Origin: Anaerolineales bacterium
Lineage (GTDB): Bacteria > Chloroflexota > Anaerolineae > Anaerolineales > Villigracilaceae
Assembly (NCBI GenBank): GCA_030680795.1
Contig: JAUXUL010000038.1
Location: forward strand, 1 to 63,266
Reading direction: 5' to 3'
DNA: 63,266 nt
The notes beneath the pieces are model-generated. The model worked only from the letters and a program-made list of their open reading frames with translations. It was not told the DNA's origin and made no database searches. A program made the position numbers and the translations under genes. Each line of letters starts with the position of its first letter. Within the stretch, counting starts at the first letter, position 1. Positions 44,434-53,983 of this stretch are shown here, piece after piece.

Positions 44434-45000
44434 ATGACTGAAACCATCCCACAAAAACGCGGCGTGCCGCTCTGGGTACAGATTATCATCTGGTTATTTA
44501 TCGTTGGTTTGCTTGCGCTGGTAGGCGTGATCCTCAGCAAACGCCAGCAAGGGACGGTACAACCGGGCGCTGCGATCCCCGATTTTACATTGCCCTTATT
44601 CAGCGGTTATGAATATGAGGGCAGGAGTGAAGTGAAACTTTCGGATTTTCAAGGCAAGCTTGTGGTATTGAATTTCTGGGCTTCATGGTGCAAGCCCTGT
44701 GAACAGGAAGCTGCCGAACTCGAAGCCGCATGGAAGTTTTACGAACCGGGCGGTGAGGTGATATTCCTCGGCATAGATTATGTGGACACTGAACCCGAAG
44801 GCCGCGCATACTTGAAAAAATTTGGCATTACCTATTCCAACGGTCCCGACATGGGCACAAAGATCTCACAGATGTTCCGCATTCGCGGCGTGCCTGAAAC
44901 GTATTTCATAGACCAGTACGGTGTCCTGTATTATGTGAAGGTTGGACCCTTCCTTTCGGTAGATGAAATCAAATCCATCATTGCGCAAAAACTTCCTTAA
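44434..45000 (+). CDS. ccmG: thiol-disulfide oxidoreductase CcmG/ResA type
   Basis: 188 residues from the ATG at 44434, six bases after GGAG. One N-terminal membrane helix (about residues 10-32) and a thioredoxin fold with NFWASWCKPCEQEA (CxxC), followed by GVPETYFID with the cis-Pro. It should pass electrons to CcmH and apocytochromes outside the membrane. It lies between ccmH and the CcmI-like gene. Confidence 0.92.
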   Translation: MTETIPQKRGVPLWVQIIIWLFIVGLLALVGVILSKRQQGTVQPGAAIPDFTLPLFSGYEYEGRSEVKLSDFQGKLVVLNFWASWCKPCEQEAAELEAAWKFYEPGGEVIFLGIDYVDTEPEGRAYLKKFGITYSNGPDMGTKISQMFRIRGVPETYFIDQYGVLYYVKVGPFLSVDEIKSIIAQKLP

Positions 45001-45009
45001 GGCGGAAAC

Positions 45010-45522
45010 ATGGAATTAGGCTCACTTTTTTTTGTACTGGCTGTGATCATGATCGTCGGCGTCTATTTATATGCGCCGTTCACCAAAAGCGCGCGCCGCG
45101 CGCCGCATTCACGTGAAAGCCATGAAGTCTCTGCTTTGAAGGCGGAACGTGACCGCGTGATCAACTCTTTACAGGAACTTGATTTCGATTTCCAACTCGG
45201 TAAAATCCCCGCAGAGGATTATCCCGAACAACGCACCGCGCTTCTACAAAAAGGCGCGCAGGTGCTTAGCAAACTTGATGAACTCGCGCCGACAGCCTCC
45301 TCCGCCAACAATCCCGAAGCGCGCATTGAAAAAGCTGCAGCCGCAAAACGAGCGGACTCCTCCGAGAAAACCGTGCAATTCAACGATGATGAACTTGAAT
45401 CCATGATCGCGGCGCGGCGCAAGGAACACAAAAGCAAATCGGCAGGTTTCTGCCCAAAATGCGGCCAGCCTTTTTTGGTCAGTGATAAATTCTGCCCATC
45501 CTGCGGGAAGGCTTTGAAGTAA
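45010..45522 (+). CDS. CcmI-like membrane protein with zinc ribbon
   Basis: 170 residues. An N-terminal membrane helix (about residues 4-23) is followed by ALKAERDRVINSLQELDFDF..GKIPAEDYPE, which resembles the start of CcmI/CycH and many Chloroflexota CcmI-like proteins. A low-complexity Ala/Glu linker leads to a C-terminal zinc ribbon (CPKCGQPF and CPSCGKAL). It starts nine bases after ccmG. Chaperoning of apocytochrome is likely but inferred. The TPR part of true CcmI is missing. Confidence 0.75.
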   Translation: MELGSLFFVLAVIMIVGVYLYAPFTKSARRAPHSRESHEVSALKAERDRVINSLQELDFDFQLGKIPAEDYPEQRTALLQKGAQVLSKLDELAPTASSANNPEARIEKAAAAKRADSSEKTVQFNDDELESMIAARRKEHKSKSAGFCPKCGQPFLVSDKFCPSCGKALK

Positions 45523-45531
45523 ATAAAATTC

Positions 45532-45606
45532 CCTCATCATCCCCAACCCTTCCCCAGAAGGGGAAGGGAGTCCCCATCTCCCTTCGGGAGATGGTAGGGT
45601 GAGGGC
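45532..45606. repeat. CCCTCATCATCCCCAACCC-type repeat
   Basis: Starts TCCCTCATCATCCCCAACCC and ends GGTAGGGTGAGGGC, between the CcmI-like gene and the cytochrome gene. Same family as 20778-20850. Confidence 0.8.
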
Positions 45607-45620
45607 AAACTGAGGAACAC

Positions 45621-47480
45621 ATGAAATTACGTCACACAATTATTTTTGCGATCAGCGCAACCCTGCTCGCCGCTTGTAACTTTACCCTTGCGGCGGATGT
45701 CACTCCCCCGCCTGGCTATGTGGCCCCCGCCCCCGCTCCCACGCTTGGGCCGCTTTATCCCGCCAGGGCACCAGACATTGAAAATGGCAAACTCATTTTT
45801 GCAGAAAAATGCGCTCCTTGTCATGGCGCTGCCGGCCTTGGTGATGGACCCGATGGAAAACAATTACCAGTCGCCGTTGCGGCCTTTGCCCTGCCCGAAA
45901 CCGCGCGCAAGGCATCTCCCGCAAAATGGTACATCACCGTCACGCAAGGCAACCTTGACCGCTTCATGCCTCCGTTTTTAAGCCTGAGCGATCAGGAACG
46001 CTGGGATGTTATATCGTATGCTCTCACATTCCACACCACACCCGATCAAATCGAAACTGGCAAATCTTTATTTGAAGAAAACTGCGCCGACTGTGCCAAA
46101 AATTTCAGCAACCAGGAAATGATGTCTGCATTAACTGCGGATGATCTTGTCAAGATGATCAAAGCAGGTTCAGGCGACCTGCCCGCTTTTGGAAGCAATT
46201 TCAGCGACGACGAAGCCTATGCAGTGGCGGCATATATCCGCACATTGACTTTTGCGCCTCCCTCCGCACCGACGGTTGATTCTGCTAAGGAGACTCCCGT
46301 CGCCGCTGAGGCAGGGACTCCGTCAGCGCAGGCAACGCCCCTTGATGGCGGGCAAGCCGAAGTCAGGCCTGAAGCGACTGGAGAACCAGTTGCCGCCAGC
46401 GCGGGCAAGGTCAGCGGTCTCATCGAAAATCGCACGGGCTCAGATCTGCCATCCGATCTTAAGATTACCTTACGCGGTTACGACCACGGCAGCGACCCAA
46501 ACGCGGGGCCGCAGGAAATTGTCACCCTCGAAGCAACGGTCAATGCAGATGGGACCTATGTTTTCGAAACTGAGATCGTTCGAAGCCAGATCTACCTCGC
46601 AGAACTTGAAGTGGGCGGCTTGAGTTATCAATCTGAATTTGCTGTTGTACCAGCCGAAACAACCGAGCTGGTCTTGCCAAACATTGTCGTTTATGCCACC
46701 ACAGAGGATTTCTCCGCTTTGAGAATTGATACGGTTCAAGTTTTCTTTGACTTTGCAAATGCCGATATCGCGCAGATCTTCGCGGTGTATTCCATCGTCA
46801 ACTCAAGCGATAAAACCATCATCATCACTATGGGCGATAAACAAGTTGTGCCTTTCATTGCATCCCCCGCAGGCGCAGAAGGACTTGGTTACGAAGCCAC
46901 GCAGGATAGCGCGCCCTTCGTGCCAACTGAAACAGGCTTTGCCATGCCGCCCAGCGAAACACCTTACGAACTGATCGCGTTCGCTTCCCTTCCGAAGACA
47001 AAAGAGGTCGCCATTTCACAGCCCGCACGCCTGCCCATTGGCGGCATCACCTTGTACCTGCCTGAAGGCATGGACGCAGAAGGCAAGGCACTTACTGATC
47101 AAGGGTTGCAGGCGTTGGAGACCATGAACTTCCACGTTTACTCAGCCAGCGGTTTGAAGAAAGATGAGAGCATTGATTTCACAATTACAGGCAAACCGGA
47201 GACGACAGCTGTCAACCCAGATATTACCCAAAATAAAACGATGTTGATCGGCGCGGGCGTGCTCGGCCTGGCGCTGATCCTGGCCGGCGTGTGGATGTAC
47301 ATGCGCGACAGGAAAAAAGAGGAGGAGTTTGAAGACGAAGAGATTGAATTTGGCAATACTGAGTCCATCATGGATTCCATCATTGCCCTCGACGACCTGC
47401 ACCGCACAGGCAAACTCACCGACCTGGCTTACAAACAACGACGCGAAGAATTGAAGAATGTGTTGAAGAGGAAAGGGTAA
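45621..47480 (+). CDS. membrane-anchored cytochrome c-like protein, one heme motif
   Basis: 619 residues. Signal peptide or lipoprotein signal (LLAAC). A cytochrome c domain with CAPCH near residue 64 is followed by a second, similar domain where the motif is CADCA: the heme-ligating His is Ala. A Pro/Ala-rich linker, a carboxypeptidase-regulatory-like beta domain (about 260-350), a further beta domain and one membrane helix (about 538-558) follow. The cytoplasmic end contains IALDDLHRTGKLTDLAYKQR, a SHOCT-like helix. It lies inside the ccm cluster and is a probable client. The axial Met ligand in domain 1 may be in DRFMPPF. Confidence 0.82.
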   Translation: MKLRHTIIFAISATLLAACNFTLAADVTPPPGYVAPAPAPTLGPLYPARAPDIENGKLIFAEKCAPCHGAAGLGDGPDGKQLPVAVAAFALPETARKASPAKWYITVTQGNLDRFMPPFLSLSDQERWDVISYALTFHTTPDQIETGKSLFEENCADCAKNFSNQEMMSALTADDLVKMIKAGSGDLPAFGSNFSDDEAYAVAAYIRTLTFAPPSAPTVDSAKETPVAAEAGTPSAQATPLDGGQAEVRPEATGEPVAASAGKVSGLIENRTGSDLPSDLKITLRGYDHGSDPNAGPQEIVTLEATVNADGTYVFETEIVRSQIYLAELEVGGLSYQSEFAVVPAETTELVLPNIVVYATTEDFSALRIDTVQVFFDFANADIAQIFAVYSIVNSSDKTIIITMGDKQVVPFIASPAGAEGLGYEATQDSAPFVPTETGFAMPPSETPYELIAFASLPKTKEVAISQPARLPIGGITLYLPEGMDAEGKALTDQGLQALETMNFHVYSASGLKKDESIDFTITGKPETTAVNPDITQNKTMLIGAGVLGLALILAGVWMYMRDRKKEEEFEDEEIEFGNTESIMDSIIALDDLHRTGKLTDLAYKQRREELKNVLKRKG

Positions 47481-47515
47481 TTGGTAATTTACCAATTACA
47501 AATTACTAACTTCCA

Positions 47516-48220
47516 ATGATCGAAGTAAAACAACTCGTCAAACGCTTTGGGCTGAAAACTATCCTGCGCGGAGTGGACTTTTCCGTTGAGCCTGGTGAAT
47601 TTGTGGCCTTGCTCGGACCAAACGGCTCAGGCAAAACCACCTTCCTGCGGATTCTCGCTTCACTCTCGCGACCATCCATGGGAAGTGTGAAAGTGGCAGG
47701 CTACTCTCTCCCGAATGAATCTGCACAAGTCCGCGCGAAGTTGGGAGTGGTTTCGCACATGCCTTTGCTGTATCCCGATCTTACCGCTGAAGAAAATCTG
47801 CAATTCTATGCGCGCATGTACGGCATACCCAATTACCAAGCACGGATTACTGAAGTCTTAGAGATGGTCGGGCTCGAAAATCGCCGCAAAGACCTTGTCC
47901 GCACTTTTTCACGCGGTATGCAGCAACGCCTCGCCATCGGCAGGGCGGTCATCCACGACCCTGAAGTGATGTTGTTTGATGAGCCTTATACAGGTCTGGA
48001 TCAGGACGCCTCCGAAATGCTGGATGATGTGCTGCGCACCGTCGCTGCAAAAGGACGCACCGTCGTCATGACCTCTCACGACCTGGCCCGCGCCGAAGAC
48101 CTCGCCACCCGTTTTGACATTCTCTCACGAGGCGTCATCGCGGCCTCTGCCAGGCAAAAGGATTTACAGAAAACAAATCTGCTCGCGTTTTACAAACAAT
48201 CGATTAATGGAAATCAGTAA
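47516..48220 (+). CDS. ccmA: heme exporter ATP-binding protein CcmA
   Basis: 234 residues. ABC ATPase with Walker A LGPNGSGKTT, Q-loop region, signature FSRGMQQRLAIGRA, Walker B VMLFDEPYTGLD and switch His in TSHDLARAED. With CcmB, CcmC and CcmD it releases holo-CcmE. It starts at ATG 47518-region after an A/T-rich repeat-like spacer. Confidence 0.93.
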   Translation: MIEVKQLVKRFGLKTILRGVDFSVEPGEFVALLGPNGSGKTTFLRILASLSRPSMGSVKVAGYSLPNESAQVRAKLGVVSHMPLLYPDLTAEENLQFYARMYGIPNYQARITEVLEMVGLENRRKDLVRTFSRGMQQRLAIGRAVIHDPEVMLFDEPYTGLDQDASEMLDDVLRTVAAKGRTVVMTSHDLARAEDLATRFDILSRGVIAASARQKDLQKTNLLAFYKQSINGNQ

Positions 48221-48279
48221 CTGGAAATTTGCAATTCGCCAGTCTCCAGTCTCCAATTACCAACCACAACCATCTCCTA

Positions 48280-48975
48280 ATGTCCTCCACCTCTCCCCGC
48301 CCCACCTTCTTCAAAGCCACCATGGCCATCGTCCAAAAAGACCTGGTCGCGGAGCTTCGCTCACGCGAATTGCTCTCCGCCATGCTGGTCTTTTCCATGC
48401 TTGTGATCCTGATCTTCAACTTTGCGCTGGAATTGGATATAAAAGTGCGGCAATCCGTCACCGCCGGCGTCTTGTGGACAACCTTCGCCTTCGCTGGCAC
48501 ACTCGGCTTGAACCGCTCCATGGCCGTGGAAAAAGATCGCGGCTGCATGGATGGTCTCCTGCTTGCGCCCGTGGACCGCGCCGCCATCTTCTTTGGAAAA
48601 GCCATTAGCAACCTGGCTTTTATGCTGATCGTGGAGGCGATTGTCCTGCCGCTGTATGCCCTGCTTTACAACGAAGTCCGCATCTTTCAACCGGCTTTTC
48701 TGGGCGTGGTATTTCTTGGTTCGATTGGCTATATTGCCGTCGGTACTTTGCTTTCGGCCATGTCCGTGCAAACCCGCACGCGGGATGTATTGCTCCCGAT
48801 CCTGCTTTTCCCCGTGGCGATCCCTGTCCTTTTAGCATCCGTCAAAGCCAGCAGCGGATTATTAAACAACGCAACCTTTGCAGAGATCCTTACCCCGCTC
48901 AACCTGCTTATCGTCTACGACGTGATCTTCATCGCTGTCGCTTTCATGGTATTTGATTTTGTCGTTGAAGAGTAA
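48280..48975 (+). CDS. ccmB: heme exporter permease CcmB
   Basis: 231 residues from the ATG giving MSSTSPRPTFFKATM; a start 14 codons later (MAIVQKDL) would give 217, nearer the family mean. Six membrane helices are visible. The family stretch VQKDLVAELRSRE..SAM and DRGCMDGLLLAPVDRAAIFFGKA is conserved. It forms the membrane part of CcmAB. No clear ribosome binding site precedes either start. Confidence 0.92.
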   Translation: MSSTSPRPTFFKATMAIVQKDLVAELRSRELLSAMLVFSMLVILIFNFALELDIKVRQSVTAGVLWTTFAFAGTLGLNRSMAVEKDRGCMDGLLLAPVDRAAIFFGKAISNLAFMLIVEAIVLPLYALLYNEVRIFQPAFLGVVFLGSIGYIAVGTLLSAMSVQTRTRDVLLPILLFPVAIPVLLASVKASSGLLNNATFAEILTPLNLLIVYDVIFIAVAFMVFDFVVEE

Positions 48976-49030
48976 ATGCGAGTCAGCGAGTCAGCGAGTC
49001 AACGAGTTGAAAATCGTAATTCGTAAATCG

Positions 49031-49074
49031 GGTCTCGATACGCCCTCTAAGAACATTCGGGCTACTAGACCATC
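49031..49074. repeat. short repeat GGTCTCGATACG ... CTACTAGACCATC
   Basis: GGTCTCGATACG and CTACTAGACC match the repeats at 30213-30259 and 2392-2500. It lies between ccmB and ccmC, next to a small tandem GAGTCAGCGAGTCA run (48980-49000). Confidence 0.6.
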
Positions 49075-49105
49075 AATCGTAAATTATTATAAAGGAGTTT
49101 GTCCA

Positions 49106-49804
49106 ATGCAATCCAAACCAATCGCACTCACAGTCCTGGATATTGTTTCAATCATCGTGCTCGGCGCTGCGGCCTACCTGGCGCTCGTCTTTGCGCCCAC
49201 TGAACTTGTCATGGGAGATGTACAGCGCGTCTTCTATTTCCATGTCGGCACGGCCTGGGTTGGCTTGCTCGGCTTTGTCCTCGCAGCTATTACAGGCATC
49301 GCCTATCTGGTCACCAAAGACATGAAATGGGACCGCTTCGAGGTCGCGGCAGTTGAAGTCAGCACCATGTTCTTCTTCATCACCATTGTGCTTGGCTCCA
49401 TTTGGGCGCGCCCGGCCTGGAACACCTGGTGGACGTGGGACCCGCGCCTGACCACCGCTGCCGTCACTGAACTGATCTACATCGCCTACTTCATGCTGCG
49501 CCAGGGCCTCGAAGACCCCGAAAAACGGGCACGCTTCGGGGCAGTCTATACCCTGCTGGGCGGTCTCAGCGCGCCGATCACCTTCATGGTCATCCGCCTC
49601 TTCCGCACCATTCATCCCGTCGTCATCGGAAACGCATCCGCCGAAGCGCAGGGCGGCTTCAGCATGACAGCCGACATGCGCACGGCCTTCTTCTTTGCCC
49701 TCTTCGCCTTCACCGTTATCTTTATTGACCTACTGTGGCATCGCATCCGTCTCGGCGGCCTGCAGGACAAGGTCGAACAACTCAAACTCAGCCTCTCAAT
49801 ATAA
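49106..49804 (+). CDS. ccmC: heme handling protein CcmC
   Basis: 232 residues from the ATG giving MQSKPIALTVLD, eight bases after AAAGGAG. Six membrane helices. The WWD domain reads WNTWWTWDPRLTTAAVTELIY and flanking His residues (VFYFHVGTAW, IHPVV) are the heme ligands. CcmC loads heme on CcmE. In-frame codons upstream overlap ccmB and the repeat and are not counted. Confidence 0.94.
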   Translation: MQSKPIALTVLDIVSIIVLGAAAYLALVFAPTELVMGDVQRVFYFHVGTAWVGLLGFVLAAITGIAYLVTKDMKWDRFEVAAVEVSTMFFFITIVLGSIWARPAWNTWWTWDPRLTTAAVTELIYIAYFMLRQGLEDPEKRARFGAVYTLLGGLSAPITFMVIRLFRTIHPVVIGNASAEAQGGFSMTADMRTAFFFALFAFTVIFIDLLWHRIRLGGLQDKVEQLKLSLSI

Positions 49805-49816
49805 TTGGAGCATAAA

Positions 49817-49957
49817 ATGGAAATCACTCCCGATACATCAGGCTACATGATCGCAGGCTATATCATCACCTTCCTTATCATGGGCATTTACGTCTTTAGC
49901 CTTTACCAGCGCAACAAGAACCTCAAACGGGATCTTGAAACCCTCAAGTCGTTTTAG
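49817..49957 (+). CDS. ccmD: small CcmD-like protein
   Basis: 46 residues: MEITPDTSGYMIAGYIITF and onward, one membrane helix (about residues 9-30) and a charged tail (RNKNLKRDLETLKSF). GGAG lies six bases before the ATG. Size, single helix, basic tail and place directly after ccmC fit CcmD, which connects CcmC/CcmE with CcmAB. CcmD is poorly conserved, so the call rests on position and topology. Confidence 0.75.
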   Translation: MEITPDTSGYMIAGYIITFLIMGIYVFSLYQRNKNLKRDLETLKSF

Positions 49958-49990
49958 ACCGAACAAACCAAAAAGAAATAACCCCTTTGA

Positions 49991-50025
49991 AAAAGAGTCC
50001 GCGTATAATTAAGGCGGACTCTTTT
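49991..50025 (+). terminator. bidirectional terminator-like hairpin after ccmD
   Basis: AAAAGAGTCCGC and GCGGACTCTTTT form a perfect 12-bp stem around GTATAATTAAG. The 3' T-run suits termination of the ccm cluster. The loop contains TATAAT, but no -35 box at suitable distance was found. It also lies just upstream of the lytic transglycosylase start. Confidence 0.8.
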
Positions 50026-50028
50026 CAA

Positions 50029-51672
50029 ATGCAGAGACGTCACTGGACGATTGGATTCATCTCGATCATGGTCGCCATCTCAAACATGGCCTTCACGCGT
50101 GATGCTTCGCCTCCGCTCAGCACAAGCCTTGTGACTGCTCCTGCTCCCAATCCACCGCCTGGCCCGGATAGATTCACGGTCATCGCTGTGGAATACACCG
50201 CCTACGAATGGTATGTGGCAACCTGGGACGGGGATAACGTCGTATGCTCAGTGAATACCGACCACGAAAGTACCCCGCTGCCGGAAGAAATTTATAGAGA
50301 TTGCGGGGAAAAGATCTACAATAAATGGATGTCTCAACCTCCATGCAATATTAACGATAAAGAAACTTGCATAGGCTATTACACTTTCCTTATGGATAGC
50401 GAGAAAAAAGAAAAAGAGATCGCCATGCAGCTCGCCCCTGCCAGCGCATGGATCTCGCTTGAAGACTGCGAACCTGTATTAAGTACAGCCACCAATATCT
50501 GCGAAACAAAACCAACGCTCGTCATCAGCGGGCAGGAACCCCTGCCAAACGAATCCATCCTCCGCATTGAGGGCACCTACGATGGCGAACCATTTTCATG
50601 TGATGACACGGACATTTGCAAATTCCGCATCCCCGAAACAGATGAAGATGGCGCGGCTGTTGAATTCTGGTCATACTCATCATATGGAGATAGCAGTCTC
50701 GTTTACAGCGCGCAAGTCCGCGTAATACTTACCGACCAAGGCGACCCAGACCAACTGTATTGGTATGTGGACGTACTCTCCTCACAATGGCAGGGAAATA
50801 CCGTTGCCAGCTGCTCCGATTCATGGGGGGTATTTGCTCCAGTTGGCGGCGCACCGGAATGGCTTAGCACGCCAAAACAAAGCGAGGAACTCAGCAGTGA
50901 CATTCCCTACACATACCTGGCCGCAAACCTGATCCTGCAAGGCGCAGTGGACGCAAGTTCATGCCCCGATGGCGGCCTGGCTGCGGGCAATTTCGTAAAT
51001 CAATGCGGGCTGGAAAAATCGCGCAATGCTGTGAATGAATGGCAGGATCAATTTGATCAACTGATCCTCAATACGGCCATAGGAACAGGTGTGCCAGCGC
51101 GGTTGATCAAAAATCTCTTCGCGCGTGAAAGCCAGTTTTGGCCGGGCATTTATCAGGCGGCGGGAGATGTGGGGCTTGGTCAATTGACAGAGAACGGTGC
51201 AGACACCACCCTCTTTTGGAATCGCTCCTTCTATAACCAATTCTGCCCGCTGGTAATGGATGCCGATGTATGCGGCGCAGGTTACATGCACCTGGACGAA
51301 GAATTGCAAATCGCTTTGCGCCGCGCATTGGTGGGAAGTGTGAATGCCACCTGCGAGGAATGTCCACTCGGGCTTGATCTCACGCAGGCGGATTTTTCAG
51401 TGAGCGTTTTCGCGCATACCATGCTCGCAAATTGTGAGCAGGCGGGACAGGTGGTCTATAACTACACAGGTGAAGTTCCCGCTGATGCGGCCTCCTATGA
51501 AGACTTATGGAAGTTCACATTGGTCAATTACAACGCGGGCGGCGGCTGTCTGGCGGAGGGCATCACCGACGCGCAGGGCAGAAACCTCGAACTGACATGG
51601 GAAAATGTCTCACCTTATCTCACTGGAGCCTGCTCCGGCGCAGTGAATTATGTCAACGATATCAGTAAATAA
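50029..51672 (+). CDS. secreted lytic transglycosylase (SLT domain)
   Basis: 547 residues from the ATG giving MQRRHWTIGFISIMV. N-terminal signal sequence, then a Cys-rich region of about 300 residues with no recognised family. The C-terminal SLT-type domain has the catalytic Glu in LFARESQFWP and GLGQLTENGADTT, followed by YNAGGGC. It should cut peptidoglycan strands. The many Cys pairs suggest disulfides outside the cell. It starts right after the terminator hairpin. Confidence 0.85.
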   Translation: MQRRHWTIGFISIMVAISNMAFTRDASPPLSTSLVTAPAPNPPPGPDRFTVIAVEYTAYEWYVATWDGDNVVCSVNTDHESTPLPEEIYRDCGEKIYNKWMSQPPCNINDKETCIGYYTFLMDSEKKEKEIAMQLAPASAWISLEDCEPVLSTATNICETKPTLVISGQEPLPNESILRIEGTYDGEPFSCDDTDICKFRIPETDEDGAAVEFWSYSSYGDSSLVYSAQVRVILTDQGDPDQLYWYVDVLSSQWQGNTVASCSDSWGVFAPVGGAPEWLSTPKQSEELSSDIPYTYLAANLILQGAVDASSCPDGGLAAGNFVNQCGLEKSRNAVNEWQDQFDQLILNTAIGTGVPARLIKNLFARESQFWPGIYQAAGDVGLGQLTENGADTTLFWNRSFYNQFCPLVMDADVCGAGYMHLDEELQIALRRALVGSVNATCEECPLGLDLTQADFSVSVFAHTMLANCEQAGQVVYNYTGEVPADAASYEDLWKFTLVNYNAGGGCLAEGITDAQGRNLELTWENVSPYLTGACSGAVNYVNDISK

Positions 51673-51746
51673 ATCATCATAAATAGATTACGTAATACCA
51701 GCCTCGCGGCGTTTTTATACACCCGAACTTGTGCTAAACTTAACAA

Positions 51747-51917
51747 ACGAATGTTTTTGCGAGGTCTGGCAGTTGAGTAGGATAAAGTCCATATCAGGAC
51801 CCAGCCCGAAGCAATCTACTTGATTTAACAACTCACCTTACGCAATATCATACTGAGCGGAGCGAAGAAACACTACGATTGTCTCAGAGACCTTTCGCTG
51901 GCGCTCAGGGCGAAATA
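51747..51917. repeat. two repeat fragments upstream of the HdrD-like gene
   Basis: The 265-base gap holds a piece of the GTCATTGCGAGG family (TTTTTGCGAGGTCTGG ... GCCCGAAGCAATCTACTTG) and then CATACTGAGCGGAGCGAAG ... CTTTCGCTGGCGCTCAGGGC, a copy of the family inserted in prmA. No gene seen. Confidence 0.7.
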
Positions 51918-51937
51918 CCTATAATTTCGGAGGTTCC

Positions 51938-53947
51938 ATGCTCACCCTTGTAGAAAAAATCCTCTTCATAGTTGCAACGCTTGTCTCTTTATATTTCACT
52001 TATCGCGGAGTTGCGCGCATTATGCTGCACATCAACAGCGGCCGGGGCAAACTAGACTGGGCATTGGCTTACAAACGGATTGGCGAACTTATCGTCAAGG
52101 TCGGGTTGTTCCAGCCCGTTTTTCGTTTTAGATTAGGACCCAGCATTTTGCACGCGCTCATCGGCTGGGGCTTTCTTTCCTTCCTGCTCATCAACCTCGC
52201 GGATTTGATCTACGCCTACACCGAATTTCGTCTGCTCGATAACACGGGCAGGTTTGGCGACGTGTACCGCCTCATCGCGGACTTTGCGAATGTCGCGATC
52301 ATCGTTGGCATTGTGGCGATGACAATTCGTCGTTTCATCCTGCGACCTGCGAATCTGTCCACGCGCGAGACGACTCTTCTACATCCCAAAGCACGAGCGG
52401 GCATCCTGCGCGATTCAGCGATCGTTGCGGCGTTTATCTTTGTCCATAACTCGATGCGTTTTTTGGGAGAATCTTTCGGGTTGGCTTTGGCCGGTCACAC
52501 TGACAGCTGGCAGCCAAGCATCTCAGCAGTGGCAGGCTTATGGTCAGGTGTGGATCCGCGCCTTTTAATCGCGGGAGAACATATTGCGTTTTGGCTGTCC
52601 ATTGGCGGAGTCGTCGCGTTCCTGCCATACTTCCCGTATTCAAAACATATTCACTTATTCTTTGCCCCATTAAATTTTGCGTTGAAGCCTGAAAGAAAAT
52701 CAATCGGGGAATTAAGTTATATCAATCTCGATGATCAAAGCATCGAACAATTTGGCGCGGCAAAAATGAAAGACCTCGGCTGGGAGCAGATCCTGGACAG
52801 CTACGCATGTATCATGTGCCTGCGTTGTCAGGAAGTTTGCCCAGCATATAACACGGGAAAAATATTATCACCTGCCGCGTTGGAAATTAATAAACGTTAT
52901 CATTTGAATCACGGCGGCACGACCGATGTTGAGTTAAAAGAATTGATCTCCGAAGAAGCGGTCTGGGCTTGCACATCCTGCGGCGCATGCGTGGATATTT
53001 GCCCCGTTGGCAACGAACCGATGCGCGACATTTTGGACATCCGCAGAAATCTTGCGATGATGGAAAGCGCGTTCCCCAAACAATTGGAGACGGCCTTCAA
53101 GGGCATGGAACGCAACATGAATCCCTGGAATATTTCGCAAGCAGACAGAATGAAATGGGCGGAGGGCATGTCCGTGCCAACCATTGAGCAAAACGCCGAA
53201 CCTGAAATTTTATGGTGGGTTGGATGCGCCCCTGCAACCGACGCGCGCGCGCAAAAGACCGCGCAAGCCTTCGCAAAGATTTTAAATGCGGCAGGAGTCA
53301 ATTACGCCGTGCTTGGAAAGAATGAAGCCTGCACAGGAGATTCTGCAAGACGCGCGGGGCGCGAAGATATTTTCTTTGGGCTGGCTTCACAGAATGTTGA
53401 GATATTGAATGAAGTAAAACCTAAGAGAATTGTCACAACTTGTCCGCATTGTTTGCACACGATCAAGAATGAGTATCCTGCCTTTGGCGGGAATTATCAG
53501 GTAATCCATCACACCCAATTAATTAATGAGTTGGTCGGCGCAGGAAAGATTTCCATGAACTTGGAAGGCGACAATATGAAAGTCACTTTCCATGATCCAT
53601 GCTATTTGGGCAGGCACAATAAGATCACAGACGCGCCGCGCGATGACCTGAAATCCGCGGGCATTGAATTGGTGGAAATGCCGCGCAATGGAGCCAAGTC
53701 CTTCTGCTGTGGCGCGGGCGGCGCGCAAATGTGGAAGGAAGAGGAGAATGGCACGGCGCGTGTGAATGAAGCGCGTTTTGCGGAAGCCAAATCCACCCTG
53801 CTTAATGCAGGACCTTCGGCAGGCGCGGATACGGTTGCAGTGGGCTGTCCATTCTGTTTGACGATGATGAGCGACGCATCCAAAGCAGATGGAGGAACAA
53901 TACAGGTTAAGGATGTCGCGGAGATCGTGGCGGAGAGGATAAAATAA
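51938..53947 (+). CDS. HdrD-like membrane Fe-S oxidoreductase (EMO type)
   Basis: 669 residues. The N-terminal 250 residues carry about six membrane helices resembling the NarI gamma subunit (heme b). Two 4Fe-4S motifs follow: CIMCLRCQEVCP and CTSCGACVDICP. The C-terminal part has two CCG domains: CPHCLHTIKNEYP, DPCYLGRHN, FCCGAGGAQMW and GCPFCLTMM. This domain order fits ETF:quinone oxidoreductases of the EMO type or related lactate/heterodisulfide-like enzymes. It likely links a cytosolic donor to the quinone pool. GGAGG precedes the ATG. No etfAB is nearby. Confidence 0.85.
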   Translation: MLTLVEKILFIVATLVSLYFTYRGVARIMLHINSGRGKLDWALAYKRIGELIVKVGLFQPVFRFRLGPSILHALIGWGFLSFLLINLADLIYAYTEFRLLDNTGRFGDVYRLIADFANVAIIVGIVAMTIRRFILRPANLSTRETTLLHPKARAGILRDSAIVAAFIFVHNSMRFLGESFGLALAGHTDSWQPSISAVAGLWSGVDPRLLIAGEHIAFWLSIGGVVAFLPYFPYSKHIHLFFAPLNFALKPERKSIGELSYINLDDQSIEQFGAAKMKDLGWEQILDSYACIMCLRCQEVCPAYNTGKILSPAALEINKRYHLNHGGTTDVELKELISEEAVWACTSCGACVDICPVGNEPMRDILDIRRNLAMMESAFPKQLETAFKGMERNMNPWNISQADRMKWAEGMSVPTIEQNAEPEILWWVGCAPATDARAQKTAQAFAKILNAAGVNYAVLGKNEACTGDSARRAGREDIFFGLASQNVEILNEVKPKRIVTTCPHCLHTIKNEYPAFGGNYQVIHHTQLINELVGAGKISMNLEGDNMKVTFHDPCYLGRHNKITDAPRDDLKSAGIELVEMPRNGAKSFCCGAGGAQMWKEEENGTARVNEARFAEAKSTLLNAGPSAGADTVAVGCPFCLTMMSDASKADGGTIQVKDVAEIVAERIK

Positions 53948-53983
53948 ATTTACAATATTAATAAGGCCTATACTAAGTGCACA

